Of a stretch of DNA of 64,000 bases, positions 43,024-51,141 are shown piece after piece. Location of the stretch: positions 4,030,001 through 4,094,000 of the forward strand of contig NZ_OZ246980.1 in the NCBI RefSeq assembly GCF_965232525.1. Reading direction: 5' to 3'. The stretch is from Bauldia sp965232525 (GTDB lineage Bacteria; Pseudomonadota; Alphaproteobacteria; Rhizobiales; Kaistiaceae). A program made the translations under genes and the position numbers. The notes under the pieces are model-generated. The model was not told the DNA's origin, ran no database searches, and saw only the letters and a program-made list of their open reading frames with translations. The first letter of the stretch is position 1. The number at the start of each line of letters is the position of its first letter.

Positions 43024-43706
43024 ATCATGCTGCCGGGGGCGAAAAAAGGCTCGACGCACTCCGGTACATCGTTCTTCACCGAATTGACGACGCGGCTGAC
43101 CTCATAGGACTGCATCAGGTTGGGATTGTAGGGCGCAAGCAGCGTCCGCACCTCGTCTTCCGGTGTCTCCTTGTCGAGCCATGCGTCGTAGCCGCTGGCC
43201 GGCAGGATCACAGGCATCCGGTCGTGAACGGGATGCACCAGCGGGTTGGTGGATGTGACGATGATGGTGGTCGAGAGAAGGTCTGCACCGTCGATCTTGG
43301 CGTAGTCCCATAGACCGGCGAACGCCATCGGCTCGTCGTCCCTGGTCGTGAACCGGAACGGCTGCTTGCCGTCGTCGCGCTGCTGCCATTCGAAGAAGCC
43401 GGTGGCGGGAGCAAGACACCTGCGCTGGGCGAACGCCTTCCGGAACAGCGGCTTCTCGCCAACCGTCTCAGAACGGGCGTTGATATGGGGAACCTTGGGG
43501 ATCGCCTTTGACCAGGGCGGGACCAGGCCCCAACGGGCCATAGTGACTTCCCGAACATCGTCGCGGGGATCAACACGAACGATGGGCACCGGATCGGTCG
43601 GGGCGACGTTGTAGCGGGGCGGCCAGTTGCTGTCCGGCAGGCGCTTGGCCCCGAACAGGTTCACATAGGCTTCACGGGGGATGAGGTTGTCGTAGCGGCC
43701 ACACAT
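42975..43706 (-). CDS. SRAP/YedK family DNA-protein crosslink protein
   Basis: This encodes 243 residues beginning MCGRYDN; the catalytic Cys2 needs removal of Met1. The other active-site residues are visible: RYNVAPTDP (Asn), GFFEW (Glu) and HDRMPVIL (His). SRAP proteins covalently cap abasic sites in single-stranded DNA. The start at 43706 is fixed by the need for Cys2. The last 16 or so codons (ERNHRSDRAEGGQPD) come from the 61-bp repeat read in a foreign frame, so the natural C-terminus has probably been replaced. Confidence 0.88.
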   Translation of the reverse strand: MCGRYDNLIPREAYVNLFGAKRLPDSNWPPRYNVAPTDPVPIVRVDPRDDVREVTMARWGLVPPWSKAIPKVPHINARSETVGEKPLFRKAFAQRRCLAPATGFFEWQQRDDGKQPFRFTTRDDEPMAFAGLWDYAKIDGADLLSTTIIVTSTNPLVHPVHDRMPVILPASGYDAWLDKETPEDEVRTLLAPYNPNLMQSYEVSRVVNSVKNDVPECVEPFFAPGSMIERNHRSDRAEGGQPD

Positions 43707-44076
43707 GGGCCGATGGTGGCGAAACGCGCCAGCCTGATCAACCTCAATAAATGCCAGTGCGGCGAGCCAACGGTGCTGGCGCAATATGGCGACGTGCCGG
43801 AGTTGGAATAAACCACCGTTGCAAATCGTGTTGTTGGATTTAGAACAAGGTTCGCATTTAGACTTAGCCCGATGGAGGAAGAACCGTGTCCGTCGGCATC
43901 GCAGGCAAGCAGAAACTTTGCGACAGAACCGTCGGATCTCCGCCGGGTTCCAGCCCGCATACCGGCCATGGCTGGCGGGCATGTGCTCCGCCACGGTCGT
44001 GTGGCGGCGGTTGCCAGAGCTTCGGACATGGGCGGCAAGCTTGAAGACGACCGCTTACCTTTGGGAGACTGTAAGT
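43707..44076. other. Intergenic stretch between divergent genes
   Basis: About 370 bases upstream of both the SRAP gene and a cysteine-rich protein gene. Frames across the middle part are open on both strands but without starts, ribosome-binding sites or known motifs. They may be remnants of a lost gene. Confidence 0.4.
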
Positions 44077-44508
44077 ATGGGAAAGCTCACTTTAAGAGGC
44101 TCCAATGGAAAAATACAATTTGGATTTTTCATTCTATTGAGTTTAGTCGCCTTTTTGTTGCAGAGTATTCAGGGAATAGCCGGTCAAACGGCGTCCCATA
44201 CTTGCTCAATTTCATCGCCCACTGGAGATACCTTTCCATGTGGATCAAAGCAATTCAGCTACGGAAAAGACTCCGGGTCATTTACATTTAAAGGAACCTG
44301 TGTGGGAATTGACCAAAGAGAGGGCGATACCGTTTCTGTTTATGGTTTTGAGGGATGTCAGATCACAGGGAAGTCCGTTGAAGCCAAGGACTTACACTGT
44401 AAGACGACTCAAAGTGAAGGAGCGTACGTATCTTGTGACTGCAATTCACAGCATCATAGTGTGCCGTATGATGTGTACACCGGCGGCTTCACTTGTAAAC
44501 TTGACTAA
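44077..44508 (+). CDS. Small exported cysteine-rich protein (8 Cys)
   Basis: This encodes 143 residues starting MGKLTLRG; a GGAG lies about 11 bases upstream. A hydrophobic signal segment (FGFFILLSLVAFLLQ) ends near GIAGQT. The mature part has cysteines in HTCSIS, FPCGSK, GTCVGI, EGCQIT, LHCKTT, SCDCNS and FTCKLD. The SCDC pair resembles the SCSC pair of the product of 39272-39631. The gene is AT-rich against the rest of the window. The function is unknown. Confidence 0.55.
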   Translation: MGKLTLRGSNGKIQFGFFILLSLVAFLLQSIQGIAGQTASHTCSISSPTGDTFPCGSKQFSYGKDSGSFTFKGTCVGIDQREGDTVSVYGFEGCQITGKSVEAKDLHCKTTQSEGAYVSCDCNSQHHSVPYDVYTGGFTCKLD

Positions 44509-44989
44509 TTTTCGCATGCAGTCCTAACATATGCTTGGAGATGTGTTCTGCCGGAGAGATACCCGCATATGACGCCTGTTCGTACCGATTTCTACGTTTT
44601 CGATATCTCATCGAGTCTCTCAACGAATTTCTCTAGCCGAGTGCCGAGCTTGTCGATCGCTTTGATCAGGCGTAGACAACGTAGTTAGCGCCTTAGCTCT
44701 CCGTCCCCGGCGGCTCGGGGATGATGGTCTCCCAGCCCTCGCATGATCACCAGCGACGTGACCTCATAACAATCTGCGGGACGTCCGAGGATCAGCCGAA
44801 ACTCCTGCCACAACAGTATGGCCTGATCGCTGAAAGTGTTGTCGCCTCCTCCGCTCAGCGACCTAACTCGGAGGGGTCTACGTCGCCAGTCCCTGGCAGA
44901 CAGTCGACGTTGATGGCGCCCACGCGATCGTCGACGGCTGTAGCCGCTTCCTGGCCTGCGAGCGGGGGGCTGGCGTAGAGCCTAGATGT
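44509..44989. other. Intergenic stretch, possibly degraded coding sequence
   Basis: About 480 bases between convergent genes. On the minus strand a stop-free run with QAILLWQEFRLILGRPADCY looks protein-like but is interrupted and lacks a start. No repeat, tRNA or terminator was found. Confidence 0.35.
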
Positions 44990-45499
44990 TTAGTCGCACC
45001 GAATGTCGAATCTGATCGTCGATGTGAGGCCGTCGCGGGTGATCTCGTATGTACCGCGCGCGAAGGCGAAGACGCCTGTACCGCCCACCACCGCGCCTTC
45101 CCCGCCGCCGGAGCTGACACCCTCCACGTCTGGTGCAGCGCCAATCCGCGGCCCGATCTTGCGCGTAAAGAGCGTTCCATCGTCGAAGATGTAGGCTACC
45201 TGATCGGCGACAATGCTGGGCTCCTCCCCATCAGGGCTGACACTTTCGACGATCCACCGCACCGTGGCGGTTCCGTCCTGCCCAGACACCGCAGCGCTTC
45301 GGCGGCCGATGCGCCGATCGCCCAGCGATGGTCCTTCGGCGCCATGATCTATGTATTCTACCGTCCGGTCGCTCCCATCACTGACGATCTCGAACGGCAC
45401 GCATTCGCTCGCAGCGATAGAACCCGCCGAGGTGCCCAACACCACCGCGAGCACAGCTCCCGATCGCAGCATCCATCCGTGGTTTGCGCGCGTCACCAT
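44990..45499 (-). CDS. Exported allene-oxide-cyclase-barrel-like protein, paralogue
   Basis: This encodes 169 residues. The ATG at 45499 has GGAGGAA directly upstream; an ATG 19 codons before it is less likely. A signal peptide ends near SIAASEC. The mature part contains LGDRRIGRRSA, VVGGTGVFAFARGTYEI and a terminal FDIRCD, the same order of elements as in the product of 36012-36506 (VGDQRVG, VIGGTGEFAGAEGT, LELDC). A cysteine near each end suggests a disulfide. The function is unknown. Confidence 0.65.
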   Translation of the reverse strand: MVTRANHGWMLRSGAVLAVVLGTSAGSIAASECVPFEIVSDGSDRTVEYIDHGAEGPSLGDRRIGRRSAAVSGQDGTATVRWIVESVSPDGEEPSIVADQVAYIFDDGTLFTRKIGPRIGAAPDVEGVSSGGGEGAVVGGTGVFAFARGTYEITRDGLTSTIRFDIRCD

Positions 45500-45580
45500 T
45501 TCCTCCCTCTGAGCTCGAAGCCACCGCACTATGACCCGAATGAACTGCACCTTCAATCGATTGGTCCCCGATGCTCCGGG

Positions 45581-45844
45581 CTAAGCCGCTCGGACCGCGC
45601 GACGCATTCCATCCCGGCTGTAGAACAGTCGCCACCCGCCGGTGTCCGGATTGACCGCGAGGAAGACGGCGGCGTCGATACCGTCGGTCATCGGCGCGAT
45701 GCCAACACCAACGATCTTCTGGCCACGCTCGACAAGGTATGCAGCGTCCGCCTCTTTGGGGATGCAGTCCCCGAGGAGATGCGCCTCCGCTGATACCGAC
45801 GCGAACAGAAGCACGGCCGCAGCCGCCATGGCACGGTGAAGCAT
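45581..45844 (-). CDS. Small exported protein, unknown
   Basis: This encodes 87 residues with a signal peptide ending SVSAEAH and a short mature part with one cysteine (GDCIPKE). AAAGGA is found about eight bases before the ATG. No family was recognised. It is 81 bases upstream of the barrel-like gene on the same strand. Confidence 0.5.
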   Translation of the reverse strand: MLHRAMAAAAVLLFASVSAEAHLLGDCIPKEADAAYLVERGQKIVGVGIAPMTDGIDAAVFLAVNPDTGGWRLFYSRDGMRRAVRAA

Positions 45845-45958
45845 GGGTTGGTCCTTTCTGCTGGGTTAGCTTGACGCAACATCAATGTTGCTGGCGATGT
45901 ATGGAGACGACCGCGGTCCCGTTCGGGCCGGCAGACAGACGCGAAAGGGGGCGGGCCT

Positions 45959-46141
45959 TTGTTGACCCTAAAGGAAGAAGAAGTCAGGCTGGAGGAGCTA
46001 CTTGCTGGCAGCGTGGTGACGCGTTTTTTCAGGCACCGCGACAATGAATTGGTGGTGGAGTTCCAGAACGGCGCACGCTTGTTCGTCGATAGCCCTCAGA
46101 AACTAGAGCTCTCAGTCACCGGAACTGACGCTTCCGAATAA
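45959..46141 (+). CDS. Small unknown cytoplasmic protein
   Basis: This encodes 60 residues. TTG codons at 45959 and 45962 are the only starts; an AGGGGG-rich stretch precedes them. The sequence LEELLAGSVVTRFFRHRDNE followed by ELVVEFQNGARLFVD has a plausible alternating strand pattern and acidic composition. It is not recognised and could be spurious. Confidence 0.4.
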   Translation: MLTLKEEEVRLEELLAGSVVTRFFRHRDNELVVEFQNGARLFVDSPQKLELSVTGTDASE

Positions 46142-46146
46142 GTCGA

Positions 46147-46257
46147 TCACCGCCCCGCCCGGTCAATCAGGCTGTCCACCTTCCGCTCGATCCGGTCGGT
46201 GGTTTCGTTCAGCCCGTGAAGCTGCGTCTCGACGCGGATGGTGCCCGGAGAACCCGC
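46147..46257 (-). pseudogene. 3'-end remnant of a coiled-coil protein gene
   Basis: About 37 codons ending in NETTDRIERKVDSLIDRAGR and TGA, without a start. The same gene end occurs at 42959-43023. Both are probably pieces of one lost gene spread by duplication. Confidence 0.4.
46151..46211. repeat. 61-bp direct repeat, right copy
   Basis: Matches 42963-43023 at 60 of 61 positions. The pair brackets a 3.1-kb segment that holds the SRAP gene, a cysteine-rich protein, a barrel-like protein and two small genes. Confidence 0.85.
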
Positions 46258-46278
46258 CCTCCCCGAGACCAGCCCCTA

Positions 46279-48177
46279 TCATTGCCCCAGCCGCGTCTCC
46301 CACTGCGACAGCGGGATGATCGCGGTTGCATCGGGCACCGTTTCAGCGCCCGGCGCGAGGACAACAGCGAGCCGTCGGTCGGTCCCCGGCGAAACCGCGG
46401 CGAGATCGATGACGATCTTGTTGATCCCGGTGTTGGGGAGTTGCGGCGGCGGTTGATGGGTCGAGGCCGTCGCGAACCGGGCATCGGGCGGTTCGACGAT
46501 CCTTGCCGCGAGCGTTCGCCCGTTCTGTCGCAGGATCAACGTCGACGGATCGTCCGGACTCACGGCGATGTCGGCGGCCGTATGCATTTGCCATGTCACC
46601 GCTTGCGGTTTGTCGCCGCCGATCTCGTCCTGGATCAGCACGGTGCGGTCGTCGAGCAGCGCCATACCGCGACGGATGCTCGCCGCCGGTACGTCGTAAG
46701 CCGCGCCAAGGTCGGCGATCGCGAAGCTGCGATCCGCTCGGTGGTCAAACGCCGTCAGCGGCGCCATCGCCTGGGGGTTCTGGTTGGCGTCCTCGAACAT
46801 CAGCGTGTTCTGTCCGGCGGTGCCCGTCCGGTAGTAGGCCCAGCGCTTGTCGCCAAAGTACCCCGGCAGATCGTAATTTCCGGGACCGAGCGCCATCGCC
46901 CAGCGCTCGCCATCGCCATCGATGACAAAGCTGCCGAGATCGAGATGGGTGTGATGACCGCGACTGTCGCCGCCCTTGAACCCGACGAACACCGCGTTCG
47001 GGTCCAGCCATGCCGTACGAAACGTCGCCACATGGATCGAGCCAAACAGCTTGCCGGTCGGCACGTCGGCAACGACCGGGTCCTGCCCAGGATTCGATAC
47101 CCGCCAGACGAGGTCGAGCGCCAGCCGCGAACCCGGCGACATCTGCGTATCGAACCAGGCGTCGACCGGACGTCCATAGGCCTCGCTGAGCCACGCCAGC
47201 GCCGCACGATTGGGCTCGGTCGCACTGTCCCCGTAGTTGAACCCGAGCCCGGTCGGGCCGGTCATATGGAGGATGAAATCGCCGGTACGAGTGAAGCCGG
47301 GCGTTTCGGCAAAACCGAAATCGTCGTCGAGAACGCTCTCGACCGCGGCGAGAAACGTCACCGCATAGCGCGTGGCGTATGACCAGTACCCGATCCCTTC
47401 GGGAAAGCCACCATCCTCGCCATACTCGGCGAAGCCGAGCGCGATCGACACGCGGGCGTGGTCGAGCACCCGATCGGCAAGATCGGGTTTGTACGGCCGC
47501 ACCGCCAGCGCCGCTAATGTCATGCCGCTGTTGCTGACCGTGTTCCAGTTGAAGGACTCAACCGGCCAGCGGCGCGACGATCGTTCCGACGCCGCGGCAG
47601 GGCTCACGTCGCCGGGGGTTGGATTGACCCAGGTGGCGGCCCCTTCATAGATGCTGAGACCCGGATTGAGCCCCTTGTCGACCAGCGCATCGACGATCGT
47701 CGCCTTGTCGGCTTCTGAGAGGTAAGCGGTGAGCCAGTCGAGCCCGAGCGCGACCGCCGCCGACATTTCGGCAGTGTCGAGAAAGTGTCCGGGGTTCCAA
47801 TCCTCCAGGGCTGCGATAGCCAGCAGTTCCTCGCGACCGCGCTTGGCATAAGCCTCGACCCCCCACAGGTTCCACGCGAGCGCCAGCATCGTCGCCCGCC
47901 GCACCATTTGCCGCGCGGTGTAGAGCATCGGCGGCACCGTTCCCTTGAACCCCGGCGCGTAGGGCGCCGCGAGCAGCGGCTGGTCGAGGATCGCGTCGAC
48001 GTTGCTCCTCAGCTTCTTGAGACGCGCGGCAGTCTCGGGGTCGTTGTCGGCGGCCGCGTGTAGCCGAGCGATGATATCTGCGTTGAGCATGATGCTCGGC
48101 GCCGGGTCGGCCGCAACGGCCGGCGGCGTGTGGATGAGACCAAGCGCCAGAGTGAAAACCACGGCCAATCGGATCAT
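46279..48177 (-). CDS. Heparinase II/III-like polysaccharide lyase, exported
   Basis: This encodes 632 residues from the ATG at 48177 (MIRLAVVFT), with a signal peptide ending PAVAADP. An alpha/alpha toroid spans about residues 60-380 (GREELLAIAALEDWNPGHFLDTAEMS). The beta-sandwich half has GHHTHLDLGSFVIDGDGERW and ALGPGNYDL, the conserved heparinase II/III block with catalytic histidine candidates. Such enzymes cleave uronic-acid-containing glycans by beta-elimination in the periplasm. No transporter or sulfatase gene is adjacent. Confidence 0.82.
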   Translation of the reverse strand: MIRLAVVFTLALGLIHTPPAVAADPAPSIMLNADIIARLHAAADNDPETAARLKKLRSNVDAILDQPLLAAPYAPGFKGTVPPMLYTARQMVRRATMLALAWNLWGVEAYAKRGREELLAIAALEDWNPGHFLDTAEMSAAVALGLDWLTAYLSEADKATIVDALVDKGLNPGLSIYEGAATWVNPTPGDVSPAAASERSSRRWPVESFNWNTVSNSGMTLAALAVRPYKPDLADRVLDHARVSIALGFAEYGEDGGFPEGIGYWSYATRYAVTFLAAVESVLDDDFGFAETPGFTRTGDFILHMTGPTGLGFNYGDSATEPNRAALAWLSEAYGRPVDAWFDTQMSPGSRLALDLVWRVSNPGQDPVVADVPTGKLFGSIHVATFRTAWLDPNAVFVGFKGGDSRGHHTHLDLGSFVIDGDGERWAMALGPGNYDLPGYFGDKRWAYYRTGTAGQNTLMFEDANQNPQAMAPLTAFDHRADRSFAIADLGAAYDVPAASIRRGMALLDDRTVLIQDEIGGDKPQAVTWQMHTAADIAVSPDDPSTLILRQNGRTLAARIVEPPDARFATASTHQPPPQLPNTGINKIVIDLAAVSPGTDRRLAVVLAPGAETVPDATAIIPLSQWETRLGQ

Positions 48178-48549
48178 CGCGCCGGCACCGCGCCCGCCGG
48201 CCGGATGGTTCCGCCCACGAGCTGGACCTGCGAGGCCCGCGACACTCCGGCAACGATAAAACATGACGCGATCCTTTTCGGCGGTTCCGCCACGGACAAT
48301 ATCGCGACTTAGCACCCTTCCCTAAACATTCGGCAACAGCCCCGCAGGCGTGGCCTGATCTCCGGGATGGCGGTTGGATCGGCGACGAGGAGATGCAGGC
48401 GCGCCATGAACCGTGACTGTTTCCGCTTTCCCCTGTAATTCACGCCGCCCATGACCAGATTTCCGAGGCCCTGCAACGGGCCGCGGAAGCCGCTGACGGG
48501 GCACCTACCGTTGCAGCCAAAATGGAGAGGTCGGTTGGGCAGGTCCGAA
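48178..48549. other. Divergent intergenic region
   Basis: About 370 bases between the heparinase-like gene and a CPBP protease gene. In-frame extensions of both genes fall here but have poor composition. Promoters of both must lie here; none stands out. Confidence 0.4.
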
Positions 48550-49185
48550 ATGCGTTTTCCAACACGGCGGACGAGTCTCGTGTTGGCTGCGCTCCTTCTC
48601 TCGGCACTGATGGCGGTGATCGTGCCGTTTGTCACGAGCGTCTTCAGCCCCCTGGTCGGCTATGTCGGCGTCCTCATCATCTACTGGGTTTGCTTCTGTA
48701 TTCCGGTCGCCGCGATTTTCGGGCGGGGGCCGAAGCGCATCTCGGTCGGTCTGCGCGCAACGAAGCCATGGATACCCGTCGCTGCCCTCGCACTTCCTGT
48801 GGTCGTCTTTTTCGCCGCCGGTCCGATGCGCTGGATCGGGTCCGAGCCAGCCATCCTGGCGCTGGCTGTGACGTGCGCGCTGATCAACGGCCCGCTCGAG
48901 GAACTGGCGTGGCGCAGATCGTTCAGGGCCAATTCGGACGACAGCCTGCCGTATGAGGTGCTTGGCCTGGGGCTGTTCACCCTGTGGCATGTGCCCCTCT
49001 TCTTCTCCAACGGCGTCTCATTCGATCACGGTGCGGTCGGACTGATCGGCGGGGCGCTACTGATGGGCGCCGTCTGGACGGTCATGACCCGCGCGGGCAA
49101 TTCGGTCGGATGGCCGATGGTCAGCCACGCCCTGGTCAACACCGCTGCGTTCCTTCCCTTCTTCGCGATGAATTTCGCTGGCTAG
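48550..49185 (+). CDS. CPBP (Abi/CAAX) family membrane metalloprotease
   Basis: This encodes 211 residues from the ATG at 48550 with about six hydrophobic segments. The family motifs are in order: NGPLEELAWRR (EExxxR), LFTLWHVPLFF (FxxxH) and SHALVNTAAF (HxxxN). These intramembrane proteases include bacteriocin-immunity and prenyl-protein-processing types. The next gene is convergent. A second CPBP gene is at 50180-50962. Confidence 0.85.
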   Translation: MRFPTRRTSLVLAALLLSALMAVIVPFVTSVFSPLVGYVGVLIIYWVCFCIPVAAIFGRGPKRISVGLRATKPWIPVAALALPVVVFFAAGPMRWIGSEPAILALAVTCALINGPLEELAWRRSFRANSDDSLPYEVLGLGLFTLWHVPLFFSNGVSFDHGAVGLIGGALLMGAVWTVMTRAGNSVGWPMVSHALVNTAAFLPFFAMNFAG

Positions 49186-49230
49186 GCCGATGACTGATGC
49201 CGATTTGCCGTCGACAGAAGCTCACTCCGC

Positions 49231-50061
49231 CTAATCGAGCCTGAAGCCTTTCGACCTGACGAACGCACCAAAGTCCGCCCGCTCCTTTAGGGCGTACTGG
49301 CGGGCCTTGTCTTCGGACCACCCATAGTCCTGGGCTGTCCCGAACACCTCCGTCGCGCGCTGCGCGGCATAAGGCGCGGTGGCCTCGCGCCGGCGGTCAT
49401 AGGCTTCGATGTCGCCGTCGAGGTCCTTGTCCGCAAACCGATCGATATGGACCGTGCACTTGAGCGGGAGCCGCGGGCTTATCCGTTGGCTGTCCTCGTC
49501 CGGGTAGCCGAATGCCAGGCCGGCGACCGGGAAAACCTGGTCCGGCAGGCTCAGGAGATCGCTGACCTCCCCGGCGCGATTTCGGACCGCACTGATGGGG
49601 CAGCAGCCGAGGCCGACCGCCTCTGCCGCATTGACGAAGGCAGCCAGGGCGATAGCCGCATCGACGCTGGCGTTGAAGAACGCATCTAGATGATCGTTCG
49701 CGAAAGGACGCTGGCGAAGGTCGTGCAACCGCCTTTGCCGTCGATTGTTGCCACAGAACACCGCGATATTCGGGACGTCACTGACCCAGCTTTCGGTGTC
49801 GATGAGCGCGATGAGCCGCTGCTTCGCCGCCGGATCCCGCATGATCACGATATCGCGCTGCTGCAGGTCGCTTTTCGTCGGCGATGCCAGCGCCGCCGCG
49901 CACAACACCTCGACGAGTTGGGGACTGACGTCACGGCGTGTGAATGAGCGGCAGGACCCGCGTGCGATCACATCGGCAAGCTGCGCATAGGAGGGTGCAT
50001 CGCGAAGGTGCTCAGCGTCGTCGCCATAGCGACGTTTCAACGGGTTCGAGGATCGATCCAT
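49231..50061 (-). CDS. Nitroreductase-family FMN oxidoreductase
   Basis: This encodes 276 residues from the ATG at 50061 (MDRSSNPL). The N-terminal RGSCRSFTRRDVSPQLVEVL and ASPTKSDLQQRDIVIM bind FMN phosphate, and GLGCCPISAVRN lies near the active site. The C-terminal AQDYGWSEDKARQY extension is usual for the NADPH-dependent subgroup. It reduces nitro or quinone compounds with NAD(P)H. Its place between two CPBP genes has no clear functional meaning. Confidence 0.86.
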   Translation of the reverse strand: MDRSSNPLKRRYGDDAEHLRDAPSYAQLADVIARGSCRSFTRRDVSPQLVEVLCAAALASPTKSDLQQRDIVIMRDPAAKQRLIALIDTESWVSDVPNIAVFCGNNRRQRRLHDLRQRPFANDHLDAFFNASVDAAIALAAFVNAAEAVGLGCCPISAVRNRAGEVSDLLSLPDQVFPVAGLAFGYPDEDSQRISPRLPLKCTVHIDRFADKDLDGDIEAYDRRREATAPYAAQRATEVFGTAQDYGWSEDKARQYALKERADFGAFVRSKGFRLD

Positions 50062-50179
50062 GGCGCTTGTCGCTCCTGTTGCAACGAACCCAGCGGTGTA
50101 ATGGCTCGCCACACCCGAGACAATCGCGCCTCGAGCTGGACGGTGATGCCATCTTGGCCCGGATCGCGATAGAGCGCCC

Positions 50180-50962
50180 CTACGTCTCCTTGCACGGTCG
50201 CAGGAGCAGGCTCAAACCGAGCGCAACGAGAACCACCAGCCCGTAGCCGACGGCGGCGTTCCCCGCTTCGAACCCTTCGTGCCCTCCGGGGAAAGCCGTG
50301 CGCCCGGTGTTGAAAAGCGCATGCAAGAGAACGACGGAAAACAAGCTGCAGCCTGATCGGGCGTAGATCTCAACATAGATCACGCGGTAGGCGACCGTGG
50401 CGGCGAGTCCCCACAAAATCAGGTCGGTCGGCTGACCGATCAGGATCATCGATGGCAAGTGCCACAATGCCCACGGCACGCCCAGCATGACTGCCGTCAT
50501 CGGCGCCGACGCGCGCCGGAGCAAGGGGTCCGTCGCGTATCCGGTGTAGCCTAGCTCCTCACCGACGGCACCGAGGAAGAACACCACGAATGTCAAAGCG
50601 AGTGGCGCCCCGATCGCCGACGGAACAGCGACGTCGAAACCGAGCAGCCGCATGCCGGCAAAAGTCGCGACATAGAGAACCGGCGGCAGCCCGAGCAGAA
50701 CGAGCCACCACGCACCGCGAACGCGGTCCCAGTCGGCAAGGCGTCGCAACACGGCAATGACGCCTCGCCGCCCGCGCTCACGGTGGATGAGTATGATCGC
50801 CGCAAGCGCAGGCATGAACACAGCGCCCAGGTCGGTGATCGGCAGGCGATCTGGAAGCCCGGGCGCGCGGAGGACCAGGCTCAGCCCCCACCATGGAAGC
50901 GATAACGCATAGGTGAGCGCCAGGAACGCAAGCGGCGATGCCGACGAATGTTTAGGCTTCAT
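50180..50962 (-). CDS. CPBP (Abi/CAAX) family membrane metalloprotease
   Basis: This encodes 260 residues from the ATG at 50962 (MKPKHSS); an ATG 27 codons upstream gives a basic leader. About eight membrane segments are present. Motifs are GAVGEELGYTGY (EExxY variant), WALWHLPSMIL and LLHALFNTGR. The EELGY form groups it with the type II CAAX protease-like branch. It is divergent from a TetR gene whose two operators lie 87 and 116 bases from this start, so it may be a target. Confidence 0.84.
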   Translation of the reverse strand: MKPKHSSASPLAFLALTYALSLPWWGLSLVLRAPGLPDRLPITDLGAVFMPALAAIILIHRERGRRGVIAVLRRLADWDRVRGAWWLVLLGLPPVLYVATFAGMRLLGFDVAVPSAIGAPLALTFVVFFLGAVGEELGYTGYATDPLLRRASAPMTAVMLGVPWALWHLPSMILIGQPTDLILWGLAATVAYRVIYVEIYARSGCSLFSVVLLHALFNTGRTAFPGGHEGFEAGNAAVGYGLVVLVALGLSLLLRPCKET

Positions 50963-51048
50963 AGGCTCTAGCGCGGCACGGATCAGCGTTCGCCAATTCT
51001 CCTCGGCCGCCCGGATCGATCGTCGAGCGATCTTGGTTATCACTTAAA

Positions 51049-51068
51049 ATGACCGGATGTTCGGTCAT
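51049..51068. promoter_or_regulatory. TetR operator 1
   Basis: ATGACCGGATGTTCGGTCAT is a 20-base palindrome with one mismatched base pair. It lies in the divergent region between the CPBP and TetR genes, 29 bases centre to centre from operator 2, and shares its ATGAC..GTCAT arms. Confidence 0.75.
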
Positions 51069-51077
51069 ATTTTAAAA

Positions 51078-51097
51078 ATGACTGGACGTCCAGTCAT
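51078..51097. promoter_or_regulatory. TetR operator 2
   Basis: ATGACTGGACGTCCAGTCAT is a perfect 20-base palindrome, 45 bases before the TetR start. It is very unlikely by chance and has the form expected of a TetR-family binding site. Confidence 0.82.
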
Positions 51098-51141
51098 AAA
51101 AGGCCTATGTGAGCGGAAATTCATTTTCGGCAGGAGCGGGC

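Noticed and set aside
44700..44930. Minus-strand run with QAILLWQEFRLILGRPADCY as a possible phage gene
   Set aside because: Interrupted, without a start, and no phage motif can be named.
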